A stretch of DNA of 62,336 nt from Candidatus Altimarinota bacterium (GTDB lineage Bacteria > Patescibacteriota > Minisyncoccia > Phycocordibacterales > UBA5272). The notes beneath the pieces are model-generated. The model searched no databases. It was not told where the DNA came from and saw only the letters and a list, made by a program, of their open reading frames with translations. How positions within the stretch are numbered: position 1 is the stretch's first letter; every line of letters starts with the position of its first letter. The position numbers and the translations under genes were made by a program. The stretch covers positions 1 to 62,336 of the forward strand of contig JAIPIK010000004.1 in the NCBI GenBank assembly GCA_021734745.1. Reading direction: 5' to 3'. This document shows, in pieces, positions 35,046 through 42,793 of the stretch.

Positions 35046-35591
35046 ATGGCTAAACAAGAATTTACAGGAGAGCGTCATTGGTATGCTATTCACACATACA
35101 GTGGTTATGAGAACGCAGTGTTGCGTAATTTAAAGCAACGTATCGAGTCTCTTCAAATGGAGGACAAGATATTCGAAGTCGTTGTTCCGATTGAAAAGAA
35201 GATTAAAGTAAAAGGAACAAAGCGTGTCGAGGTGGAAGAAAAAATTTACCCAGGTTATATTCTTGTTGATATGATTGTAGATGATAATAGTTGGTATGTT
35301 GTTCGTAATACTCCTCGCGTTACTGGTTTCGTTGGAGCTGGAACTACTCCTGTTCCATTAATGCAATCAGAAATAGACTTTTTGTTTAGTCGTATGAAGA
35401 ACAGTGAAGTAGAACATGATATTTCTGTCCTTGCTGGAGAGCTTGTTTCTATTACAGACGGACCATTTAAAGATTTTGAAGGAAAAGTTTCTGAGGTTGA
35501 TAAGGCGAGAGGGAAGTTAAAGGTGTTGGTTAATATGTTTGGACGCGAGACTCCGGTTGAGCTAGACTTTCTCCAAATCAAAAAAATATAA
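35046..35591 (+). CDS. nusG: Transcription termination/antitermination protein NusG
   Basis: 181 aa. NGN domain (WYAIHTYSGYENAVLRNL; YPGYILVDM; VRNTPRVTGFVG) and a KOW domain (VSITDGPFKDFEGKVSEVD). It links RNA polymerase with the ribosome or Rho. The leader before ATG is a run of CTAA/ATCTAA-like units with no SD, similar to the leaders of ssb and rpsR. Confidence 0.95.
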   Translation: MAKQEFTGERHWYAIHTYSGYENAVLRNLKQRIESLQMEDKIFEVVVPIEKKIKVKGTKRVEVEEKIYPGYILVDMIVDDNSWYVVRNTPRVTGFVGAGTTPVPLMQSEIDFLFSRMKNSEVEHDISVLAGELVSITDGPFKDFEGKVSEVDKARGKLKVLVNMFGRETPVELDFLQIKKI

Positions 35592-35592
35592 A

Positions 35593-35718
35593 TTTAAACG
35601 TCCAAAATCACCCTATCTTCTTTGTTGTAACTTCATTTTTGTCAGTCGTCGTAGGTCTACTACGCCTTCTTTCAAAAATTCGTTACGCCTCGAATCTAGG
35701 TTAATTTTAAACGTTTAA
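35593..35718. repeat. Nested three-tier hairpin E1 after nusG
   Basis: Outer arms: TTTAAACGTCCAAAATCACC with the complement of GGTTAATTTTAAACGTTTAA (imperfect). Middle arms: ATTTTTG/CAAAAAT. Apex: CGTAG-GTCTA-CTACG. Same architecture as E2, E3 and E4 with different, matching stem sequences. Confidence 0.6.
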
Positions 35719-35738
35719 AACAGCTTCCAAAAAAGTCC

Positions 35739-35767
35739 TTGAAATAAGCATAAAAGCGTGTTAGAAT
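35739..35767 (+). promoter_or_regulatory. rplK promoter
   Basis: TTGAAA (35739-35744) and TAGAAT (35762-35767) with a 17-nt spacer, ending 18 nt before the rplK ATG. Confidence 0.65.
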
Positions 35768-35785
35768 GACTAAACTTTAAATTAT

Positions 35786-36196
35786 ATGGCTAAGAAAATT
35801 ACAAAATACGTAAAAGTTCAAATCGAAGCGGGTAAAGCTACTCCTGCTCCTCCACTTGGTCCTGCGCTTGGTCAGGCTGGTGTTCAGATTGGTGATTTCG
35901 TTAATAAATTCAACGCAGCTACAGCTGGTCAGCAAGGTAGAATGTCAGTGAAGATTTATGTTTACGAAGATCGTACTTATGATTTCGTAATCAAAACTCC
36001 TACTGCAACATCTCTAGTTATGAAGGGTGCTGATGTAGCAAAAGGAAACTCAAAGGGTAATGCTGGAACAATTTCAAAGGATAAAATCCGTGAAATTGCA
36101 ACACTTAAACTTAAGGATCTTACAGCTCACACCGTGGAACAGGGGATGAAGATTATCGAAGGTACTGCTCGTTCTGCCGGCATCAAAGTAGTTTAA
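35786..36196 (+). CDS. rplK: 50S ribosomal protein L11
   Basis: 136 aa. VKVQIEAGKATPAPPLGPAL near the N-terminus, GQAGVQIGDFVNKFN and the C-terminal GTARSAGIKV are standard L11. It binds the GTPase-associated region of 23S rRNA. The usual partner rplA (L1) does not follow here; instead hairpin E2, a terminator and a dCTP deaminase come next. L1 may be elsewhere or absent. Confidence 0.96.
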   Translation: MAKKITKYVKVQIEAGKATPAPPLGPALGQAGVQIGDFVNKFNAATAGQQGRMSVKIYVYEDRTYDFVIKTPTATSLVMKGADVAKGNSKGNAGTISKDKIREIATLKLKDLTAHTVEQGMKIIEGTARSAGIKVV

Positions 36197-36350
36197 AAAT
36201 CACAAAATCATTTCATCTGCTTTTTGCCAAGCATGAATCTGGTGATTCAGCTACGGAATTTTGTTCGGTCAATGTAGGTCTACTACATTTCTCTCACAAA
36301 ATTCCTATGCTTCGCGCATCTAAAACAATTTTCTGATTTTTTAAAAACAC
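36192..36350. repeat. Nested hairpin E2 after rplK
   Basis: Outer arms: TTTAAAAATCACAAAATCAT with the complement of TTTTCTGATTTTTTAAAAA (imperfect). Middle arms: GGAATTTTG/CAAAATTCC. Apex: AATGTAG-GTCTA-CTACATT (36271-36289). Between the outer and middle arms lies GCCAAGC plus TGAATC-TGGT-GATTCA (36234-36249). Confidence 0.6.
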
Positions 36351-36360
36351 AACAAAAACA

Positions 36361-36386
36361 AAAAACCGCATAGTTGCGGTTTTTTG
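36361..36386 (+). terminator. Terminator after rplK
   Basis: AAAAACCGCA and TGCGGTTTTT with a TAGT loop and extra T. Confidence 0.85.
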
Positions 36387-36449
36387 TTATGTAATGTAGG
36401 ATTCTAGCTAGACCCGAAAGGGAGTACCTTCTTTAAAAAGGAAATTGTT

Positions 36450-37574
36450 ATGACATCAAAAATTGGAGTATTCAGTCAAAGTGATTTGACCGCTCTAACA
36501 AATCCAAAAAATTGTCGCATCAGAACTCTTTCTGGATTTAAAGAAAAGCATATTGGCCCAGCATCAATCGACCTTACAGTTAATGGAACTGACATGTATA
36601 AAGTCGAGAAGCTTTTTCGTCCTCGTAGTCAGGAAAATGAATGTGTGTACGACACACTTGAAATGATGAAAGCAGTTAATGTTCAACTTGGTCAAGAAAT
36701 GTTTCCTGGTTATGAATATGTTGCAAAAGCTAGTGTGAGTGTTAATTTTTCTCCTGGTTTGTATGCGTATGCAAATGCGAAGTCAACCTCAGGACGAAAT
36801 TTTTTCCTTGTACGAACTATTGCTGACGGTTTTGGTTGGTTCGACACTATTGATAAAAGGAACGAAGGGTATACTGGTGACATTTGGATTGTAATGCAAC
36901 CACTTGTGTATCCAGTTATTCTTACCCAAGATGAATGCTTTAATCAGTTAAGGGTTTTCAACGGAGATACACGATTCAACGAGCAAGACTTAAAAGAAAC
37001 ACTGGAAAGTTGCGATCTTCTTTATAGAAGAGATAAGTCACCTTATCCTCAAGGTAAACTTCGTTTATTTAGTGGTGATGGATCCGTTTTTTGCACACTT
37101 TACGCTGAAGGTAAAAAGTTGGTTGGTTACAAAGCAGAAAAGACAAGACGTGCCATTGATTTTTCTTTGAAAAACTTAGATCCACGAGAATATTTTTCAC
37201 CTGTTTATGCGGAAGAGGCTGTGCGTGGTAATCCCGATAGTGGTTTTATCAGATTACAAGCAGGGGAACATTATCTTTTATCAACAAATGAAATGATTAA
37301 GATTCCAGAAAATCTTTGCGCAGAACTTCGCGCGCTTGATCCTCGCATGGGGTTGTTCTTCTCCCATTTTGCAGGATTTTTTGACCCTGGATTCTTTGGC
37401 ACAGCAACCCTCGAAGTTCTTGCACCGTATGACATGGTACTCAGGCATAAAGACCCGGTTGCTCGATTTGTATTTGAAAAAATGCGTAGCGATACAGTTT
37501 CATATGCTGAAAAAGGTAATTATGGTGGTCAAATTGAAACACAATTACCAAAACAGTTCAATCCTTGGAGTTGA
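36450..37574 (+). CDS. dcd: Long (duplicated) dCTP deaminase family protein
   Basis: 374 aa, about twice standard Dcd. Both halves have the dUTPase/Dcd fold: HIGPASIDLTVNGT plus AYANAKSTSGRNFFLVRTIAD in the first, and RLQAGEHYLLSTNEMIKIP plus DPGFFGTATLEVLAP in the second. This matches the long 2'-deoxycytidine triphosphate deaminase family best known from alphaproteobacteria. It would turn dCTP to dUTP for dut and thyA downstream. A purine-rich SD (AAAAAGGAAA) precedes the ATG, and it is flanked by terminators. Confidence 0.8.
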   Translation: MTSKIGVFSQSDLTALTNPKNCRIRTLSGFKEKHIGPASIDLTVNGTDMYKVEKLFRPRSQENECVYDTLEMMKAVNVQLGQEMFPGYEYVAKASVSVNFSPGLYAYANAKSTSGRNFFLVRTIADGFGWFDTIDKRNEGYTGDIWIVMQPLVYPVILTQDECFNQLRVFNGDTRFNEQDLKETLESCDLLYRRDKSPYPQGKLRLFSGDGSVFCTLYAEGKKLVGYKAEKTRRAIDFSLKNLDPREYFSPVYAEEAVRGNPDSGFIRLQAGEHYLLSTNEMIKIPENLCAELRALDPRMGLFFSHFAGFFDPGFFGTATLEVLAPYDMVLRHKDPVARFVFEKMRSDTVSYAEKGNYGGQIETQLPKQFNPWS

Positions 37575-37585
37575 TAAATACTCCT

Positions 37586-37611
37586 AAAAGCGGTCCTTCG
37601 GACCGCTTTTT
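37586..37611 (+). terminator. Terminator after dcd
   Basis: AAAAGCGGTCC with GGACCGCTTTTT around a TTC loop. It lies upstream of the dut start, supporting the internal ATG at 37631. Confidence 0.85.
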
Positions 37612-37630
37612 CTTTTGCTATAATAGAACA

Positions 37631-38050
37631 ATGAAATTATTTATAAAAAAACTACACAAGGATGCAAAGTTACCAACACGAGCACACCATGATGATGCAG
37701 GAATAGATATATATGCGCACGGTACACATATTGTAGAACCAAATCAGACATTAGCGATACCAACAGGTGTATCTATGGAATTAGAAAAAGGATATGTATC
37801 ACTTGTTTGGGATAAATCAGGAATTGCACTTAAAGGTATAAAAACAGTTGGAGGTGTAATTGATGCAGGTTATCGTGGTGAATATAAAATAATGATACAC
37901 AATCTTTCAGACATTTCTTATATATTTTCTAATGGAGATAAAGTTGCACAGATATTAATACAGAAAGTTGAGTTTCCAGAATTAGTTGAAGTTAATGAAC
38001 TTAAAGATTCTACTCGCGGGGTAGGGGGCTTTGGTAGTACTGGAAAATAA
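37631..38050 (+). CDS. dut: dUTP diphosphatase
   Basis: 139 aa from ATG 37631. Motifs: AGIDIYAHG (1), WDKSGIALKG (2), GGVIDAGYRGEYKIMIHN (3), GDKVAQILIQKV (4) and RGVGGFGSTG (5). It splits dUTP to dUMP, the substrate of ThyA across the terminator. Extended -10 TGCTATAAT (37616-37624) lies 6 nt before ATG: leaderless, in contrast to the SD-led dcd, thyA and tmk around it. Confidence 0.95.
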   Translation: MKLFIKKLHKDAKLPTRAHHDDAGIDIYAHGTHIVEPNQTLAIPTGVSMELEKGYVSLVWDKSGIALKGIKTVGGVIDAGYRGEYKIMIHNLSDISYIFSNGDKVAQILIQKVEFPELVEVNELKDSTRGVGGFGSTGK

Positions 38051-38068
38051 TCTTTTTCTAAAAAGAAA

Positions 38069-38093
38069 AAGACCGATGCGAAGCATCGGTCTT
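38069..38093 (-). terminator. Terminator of thyA
   Basis: AAGACCGATGC and GCATCGGTCTT with a GAA loop; on the minus strand a TTTTTCTTTTT tract follows. Confidence 0.8.
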
Positions 38094-38133
38094 GAACACC
38101 CACTTTAACTTAATTAGTTTGATTAATCATTAA

Positions 38134-38928
38134 TTAAACAGCAACATCTCCCTTGATATGGGGGTGTGGGTCATATCCAGTGAGAGTGAAATCTTCATAT
38201 TTGAAACCAAAGATGTTTTTTACAGCTGGATTGAGGATCATTAATGGAAGAGGTTTGGGTTCTCTTGTGAGTTGAAGCTCAGCTTGTTCTAAATGGTTAG
38301 AGTACAAGTGCACATCACCACCAGTCCAAACAAAATCTCCAACCTCTAAATCACAAACTTGCGCTACCATCATGGTGAGTAGTGCGTAGGATGCGATGTT
38401 AAAGGGTACTCCCAAGAAAGTGTCACAACTCCTTTGATATAACTGACAGGAAAGTTTCTTATCGGCTACATAAAATTGAAAGAGCGCGTGGCATGGTGGT
38501 AAATTCATTTTTGGAACATCACTTGGATTCCACGCCGAAACAATGTGACGTCTTCCATCAGGGTTTGTCTTTATTCCTTCAATTAGGTTGGTGATTTGAT
38601 CAACTTCACCACCATCTGGTTTCGGCCAATGGCGCCACTGATGGCCATAGACAGGACCAAGGTCGCCGTTTGCATCCGCCCAGTCATCCCAAATTGATAC
38701 CCCATTTTTTTGTAGTGGTTTGATATTGGTGTTACCAGTTAGAAACCACAGAAGTTCGTGAATAATTGACCGGAGATGAAGTTTTTTGGTTGTAAGCAGT
38801 GGGAACCCATCACTTAACGTAAAACGCATTTGATGACCAAATATTGATTTCGTACCAGTGCCAGTACGGTCAGATTTGTTATGACCATGGTCTAAAACGT
38901 GTCGCATCATTTCAAGATATTGTTGCAT
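38134..38928 (-). CDS. thyA: Thymidylate synthase ThyA
   Basis: 264 aa, the E. coli length. [17 protein letters not shown], the active-site [12 protein letters not shown] and the dUMP contacts [20 protein letters not shown] and [11 protein letters not shown] are intact. It makes dTMP and dihydrofolate from dUMP and methylene-THF, so a dihydrofolate reductase is needed (see 39888-40451). SD AAAGGAA precedes ATG on the minus strand. It is divergent from tmk. Confidence 0.97.
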   Translation of the reverse strand: MQQYLEMMRHVLDHGHNKSDRTGTGTKSIFGHQMRFTLSDGFPLLTTKKLHLRSIIHELLWFLTGNTNIKPLQKNGVSIWDDWADANGDLGPVYGHQWRHWPKPDGGEVDQITNLIEGIKTNPDGRRHIVSAWNPSDVPKMNLPPCHALFQFYVADKKLSCQLYQRSCDTFLGVPFNIASYALLTMMVAQVCDLEVGDFVWTGGDVHLYSNHLEQAELQLTREPKPLPLMILNPAVKNIFGFKYEDFTLTGYDPHPHIKGDVAV

Positions 38929-39103
38929 ACAGTTTCCTTTCTAGGAATATTTTATGAAAAGAACAACTCTTAAACTCTACAGAAAAACGCCACAATATGC
39001 AACATTGTCAAAAGTTACTTTTGTTACTTTTTATAGTAGGATTAATTCATTGTAGTTCTTTGTGAATATTCACTAATAAATTCATAAGGTAAGGGAGATA
39101 AAA

Positions 39104-39784
39104 ATGAGTCAAGATGTTATCAGGCGTGGAAAGTATATTGTTGTTGATGGTATAGATGGAGGAGGTAAAACAACACTCTTTGGGTCGTTAAAAGAAGAAT
39201 TTCCATTTTTAGGAGATGTCGACAAAGGAACAAATAGTAACTCTGCAAAAAATGGATATGAATTCATTTATACCCGAGAACCAGGTGGAACACCCTTGGG
39301 GGAAAGTTTAAGACCGCTTATTTTATCAGAACCCATGGACCGATTTTCTGAAATGTGCTTGTTTATGGCTCAGAGAAAAGAAGTAAGAGTTATGCTTGAA
39401 CCTTATCTCAATAGAGGGACGCATGTAATTTCTGATCGTTCTGAATCCGCATCATTTGCGTATCAAATACGTGGTAGAAGACTGCAACATTTAGAAAATA
39501 TATTTTGGGAAATGAATAGGAATTTGGCACCATTTCCAACTATGTACATATTTCTCGATATACCTCCTAGTATTGCATTTGAAAGATTAAACAACAGAGG
39601 TGAAAATGTTACTCGTGATGTTTTTGAAAAAGAAAAAATCGAGTATTTTGAGAAAGTTAGAAAAGGTTTCCTTGAGTTTCCTTCAAAAGTAAAAACCTCT
39701 TGTATTTTTGTTTGCGCTACTAACTCGAAGGAGCGAGTTGCATCAGAAGTTATTGTTCACATCAAACAACATATATCACTGTGA
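39104..39784 (+). CDS. tmk: Thymidylate kinase
   Basis: 226 aa. P-loop VDGIDGGGKTTLFGSL, YTREPGGTPLGESLRPLIL (DR-type loop), ISDRSESASFAYQ and the lid region near residue 155 are present. There is a loop insertion of about 12 residues after the P-loop helix (DKGTNSNSAKNG). It makes dTDP from dTMP. SD AAGGGAG lies 6-7 nt before ATG. Confidence 0.94.
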   Translation: MSQDVIRRGKYIVVDGIDGGGKTTLFGSLKEEFPFLGDVDKGTNSNSAKNGYEFIYTREPGGTPLGESLRPLILSEPMDRFSEMCLFMAQRKEVRVMLEPYLNRGTHVISDRSESASFAYQIRGRRLQHLENIFWEMNRNLAPFPTMYIFLDIPPSIAFERLNNRGENVTRDVFEKEKIEYFEKVRKGFLEFPSKVKTSCIFVCATNSKERVASEVIVHIKQHISL

Positions 39785-39795
39785 TTTTTAATTTT

Positions 39796-39829
39796 AAAAC
39801 GAGACATGAATACATGACTCGTTTTTCTT
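39796..39829 (+). terminator. Terminator after tmk
   Basis: AAAACGAG and CTCGTTTT with an inner CATG/CATG hairpin, then TTTCTTTTTTT. Confidence 0.85.
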
Positions 39830-39847
39830 TTTTTGTATGTAAAAATA

Positions 39848-39872
39848 AAATGCAACCACATTGGTTGCATTT
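39848..39872 (-). terminator. Terminator of the DHFR-like gene
   Basis: AAATGCAACC and GGTTGCATTT; on the minus strand TTTATTTTT follows. Confidence 0.8.
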
Positions 39873-39887
39873 ACTTGATAGATAAAA

Positions 39888-40451
39888 TCAGTCCTGCGAC
39901 ACCGGACCTACTCTCCTGTAATGTGTATATTTTAAACTTATATGGAGAGCAGCATCGGTAATTATTTCAACGTATGTCTGTATATTTTCTATCATCCATG
40001 ACCGAGAGGGTGAAATTGCTTTGTGAAAGAAGTCAATTGGTGAAAGACATTCGTCCTGCATTCGGGCGTCGTAGTCTACTTCCATGATGTGCATATCTGT
40101 GCAGATTTGAGTAGCTTGTAGTAATAGTTTCTCATCTCCCAAAAAGAAGATATTCTTGCCAGGTTTAATTTTTGTTGCAAGTTCTATTGACTCGCTCATA
40201 CTCTGGCATATTGGATATTTACGACAGTCTTCACTCAAAAACACAGCTGAATGATTCACAACAATGTGAAGACTTGGATTAATATTATCCGGTAATAATG
40301 TGTGTGTGACTGGGTCAGCAATCACAACGTGACCCCTAGTTAGGGTTTGAACAGCATCAGCTTCTCTTTTTAGTTTTGGCCAAGGTGAACGATTTTTGAC
40401 ACGGTATATTCCAGTAGGTGTAACGCTCGCTATCACTGCAATCGTATTCAT
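39888..40451 (-). CDS. Divergent dihydrofolate reductase-like protein
   Basis: 187 aa. The order of features follows DHFR: IAVIASVTPTGIYRVKNRSP with W (loop 1 and the PW motif), a helix with the acidic position region KREADAVQTLTRGHVVIAD, SLHIVVNHS, SESIELATKIKPGKNIFFLG (the strand before the usual GG motif) and a tail rich in strands. GR-T and GG are replaced by ADPVT and LGDEK, so it is divergent. Next to thyA and tmk it makes sense as the enzyme regenerating tetrahydrofolate. SD AAAGGGG precedes ATG. Confidence 0.6.
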   Translation of the reverse strand: MNTIAVIASVTPTGIYRVKNRSPWPKLKREADAVQTLTRGHVVIADPVTHTLLPDNINPSLHIVVNHSAVFLSEDCRKYPICQSMSESIELATKIKPGKNIFFLGDEKLLLQATQICTDMHIMEVDYDARMQDECLSPIDFFHKAISPSRSWMIENIQTYVEIITDAALHISLKYTHYRRVGPVSQD

Positions 40452-40573
40452 AATAAGACCCCTTTCTGTTTAAACAAAGTACAACCTTGTACACTCTATA
40501 TAATTATTGTGATTTTTGCAAACAATAACTAATTTTCTTTCACTATTTTTATATTATAGGGTAGTATATAAGG

Positions 40574-42322
40574 ATGAATTCGTATGAAATTATAAAAAGT
40601 AAATTAGAAGAAATTACAGGTAAAGATGTTAATTTTTCTTTGAGTCAGCCAGAAGATTTATTGCATGGTGATTATGCAACAAATGCAGCATTTATTATTT
40701 CCAAAATTGAGAAGACAACACCATTATTATCAGCAGAAAATTTAATTCCTAAATTACAGGAGTCATTAAAAGATATAGTTGAAAAAATTGAAGTAGCAGG
40801 GCCAGGATTTATTAATTTCTTTTTGAAAGATGAAATAATTAGAGAAGAAAATAAAAAAAGTGAAACAAAAATCATGACAAAATATACAGGAAAAAATATT
40901 CTTGTTGAACATTCTTCACCTAATTTATTTAAGCCATTTCATATTGGTCATTTGATGAATAATATTGTTGGTGAGTTCGTAACTCGCGCAACAAAAGAAG
41001 GGGGAGCTAATGTAACAACTTTATCTTTTCCTTCAGATATTTCGTTAGGTATTGCAAAAGCGGTTTACATTTTACAAAAAGACGGAGGATTATCAAAACA
41101 GACGTTCAATGAATTACATTCCGGTGAGTTTACACATCAAACAGAAGTAATTAATTATCTTGGTGAATGTTATGTTAGAGGTGTTGGACTATCAGAAAAT
41201 AATCCTGAGCTAGAAGCTGAAATTAAAGATATTGCCAAGACACTTTACACTGAAATAGAAAGTGGGCAATTAAATAATTCAGCAGGGTATCAATTATGGA
41301 ATAATGTAAGACATGTCAATACTGTTTATTTTGAATATGTTCTTGAAAGTATTGGTTCAAAATTAGGAAAAACTATTTTTGAAAGTGAGGTTGCAAAAGT
41401 TGGTAAAGATATTGTTTTGAAAAATACACCTGCTATTTTTACAGAAGGAGAAAGAGGGGCCATTATTTATATTCCAGATGAAGATAGAAAAGACTTAAAT
41501 ACTTCAGTATTTATTAACAGTGAAGGACATCCGACATACGAAGCGAAAGATATTGGTTTAATAGAAAAGAAGTTCACAGAATACGGAATCGTAGACGAAT
41601 CATTATTTATTACAGATAATGAACAAGTTCACCATTTCAAAATTGTTCTAGATGCAGGGAGTAAATTAGGTGGGGAATGGCCAGATAGAATCGCAAAGAG
41701 TAAACATATCCCTCATGGGCGTATGTTATTTAAAGGCGCAAAGATGTCATCACGACTTGGTGATGTACCACTCGCGCTTGATGTTATTGGAGTTGTTGAA
41801 GAAGAAGTAAGAGAAAGAGCTGGAGAAAAAATTGCACATTTAACAGAAGAAGAAAAAAAGAAATTAGAAAGAGATATAGCACTTTCAGCACTTCGTATTG
41901 CAGTATTACGCTCCAAACCAGGACTGAATATTAATTTTGATCCAGAAACATCACTCTCTTTTGAAGGAGATTCAGGGCCATATCTAATGTATACACACGC
42001 TCGATGTAGTTCGCTTTTAGAAAAAGGAATAGATATATTACCAATATGGAGTAATGATATAGAAGTAACAAACCTTGAAAAAGAACTACTTCATTTTGAA
42101 AGAGAATTAATTTGTGTATGTGAGGAACTAGCTCCACAAAAATTAGTTACGTATCTTTTTTCTATAGCACAATTGTTCAACGCATACTACGCATCAACTC
42201 AGATTATAGTAGAAGGGGATGATATTGGTAATGCTCACAGATTAATGATAGTTAAACGTACCAAGAAAGTTCTAAAGAAAGGTTTGTATGTGTTAGGAAT
42301 CGAAGCTCCAGAAAAGATGTAA
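40574..42322 (+). CDS. argS: Arginyl-tRNA synthetase
   Basis: 582 aa class I synthetase. N-terminal Add1-like domain ending in GPGFINFFLKD, HIGH-type motif KPFHIGHLMNN, KMSKS-type GAKMSSRLGDV near residue 391 and a DALR anticodon-binding domain from about residue 465 (ARCSSLLEKG; AYYASTQIIVEG). It charges tRNA-Arg. Confidence 0.95.
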   Translation: MNSYEIIKSKLEEITGKDVNFSLSQPEDLLHGDYATNAAFIISKIEKTTPLLSAENLIPKLQESLKDIVEKIEVAGPGFINFFLKDEIIREENKKSETKIMTKYTGKNILVEHSSPNLFKPFHIGHLMNNIVGEFVTRATKEGGANVTTLSFPSDISLGIAKAVYILQKDGGLSKQTFNELHSGEFTHQTEVINYLGECYVRGVGLSENNPELEAEIKDIAKTLYTEIESGQLNNSAGYQLWNNVRHVNTVYFEYVLESIGSKLGKTIFESEVAKVGKDIVLKNTPAIFTEGERGAIIYIPDEDRKDLNTSVFINSEGHPTYEAKDIGLIEKKFTEYGIVDESLFITDNEQVHHFKIVLDAGSKLGGEWPDRIAKSKHIPHGRMLFKGAKMSSRLGDVPLALDVIGVVEEEVRERAGEKIAHLTEEEKKKLERDIALSALRIAVLRSKPGLNINFDPETSLSFEGDSGPYLMYTHARCSSLLEKGIDILPIWSNDIEVTNLEKELLHFERELICVCEELAPQKLVTYLFSIAQLFNAYYASTQIIVEGDDIGNAHRLMIVKRTKKVLKKGLYVLGIEAPEKM

Positions 42323-42384
42323 TCAAAAGATATTAATTCTCATTTTAATTTTATTTTGTAAATATTGATGGTTAAAATAATATA

Positions 42385-42542
42385 TGATAGGATAATTGTA
42401 GTGTAGGGCTTTCAATACATTATTGATTTCTCTAAGGGTTTCCATTACCATGGTTATTCCTAAGGTGCTAGGGATGGTTGTTATCGCAATTATTCAGAGT
42501 ACTGTGCACTACCCCAGCCGACCCAACGGGTCGGCTTTTTTC
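42385..42542 (+). ncRNA. Possible small RNA between argS and ileS, ending in a strong terminator
   Basis: No gene fits here. A transcript from about 42390 would end at a strong terminator (AGCCGACCC-AAC-GGGTCGGCT, 42516-42536, then six T). GTAGTG (42398-42403) can pair with CACTAC (42507-42512), closing the RNA just before the terminator, with small hairpins inside (CAAT/ATTG; CCTA/TAGG). The terminator may simply end argS; the RNA is a suggestion. Confidence 0.35.
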
Positions 42543-42571
42543 TTGCTATATTTTTATTTTCTTGTAATATA

Positions 42572-42772
42572 AAGAGATAAGCAATGAAGGAACTAATCAC
42601 TCCTTGGCTTTGGGAAGAAAATTTGAATCGAAGTATCCTTAAACCTTCGGTCAGGCAAGTAGAACCCAATCTAAAGAAGGGGATAGAAATATCCTGAATC
42701 AAGGTGGTACCACGATAAACAATCGTCCTTGGAAGAGAATTGTAAAATTCTTTTCTTCGGGCGATTTTATTT
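42572..42772 (+). promoter_or_regulatory. T-box riboswitch of ileS
   Basis: The conserved T-box element AAGGTGGTACCACG spans 42701-42714. It is followed by competing structures: AATCGTCC (42721-42728) pairs with GGGCGATT and an inner GAAGAGAATT/AATTCTTTTC helix to form a terminator ending in TTTTATTTTT. Upstream are a GA-rich AAAGAGATAA start, stem I-like helices (AAGGA/TCCTT), and a candidate ATC specifier at 42596-42598, right for isoleucine. Uncharged tRNA-Ile would hold the antiterminator and allow ileS transcription. The specifier assignment is tentative; the T-box itself is clear. Confidence 0.88.
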
Positions 42773-42793
42773 TTATATAAACAATCATCAATT

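Noticed and set aside
37565-37630. Upstream start for dut
   Set aside because: It runs through the dcd terminator; the -10 and family alignment support 37631.
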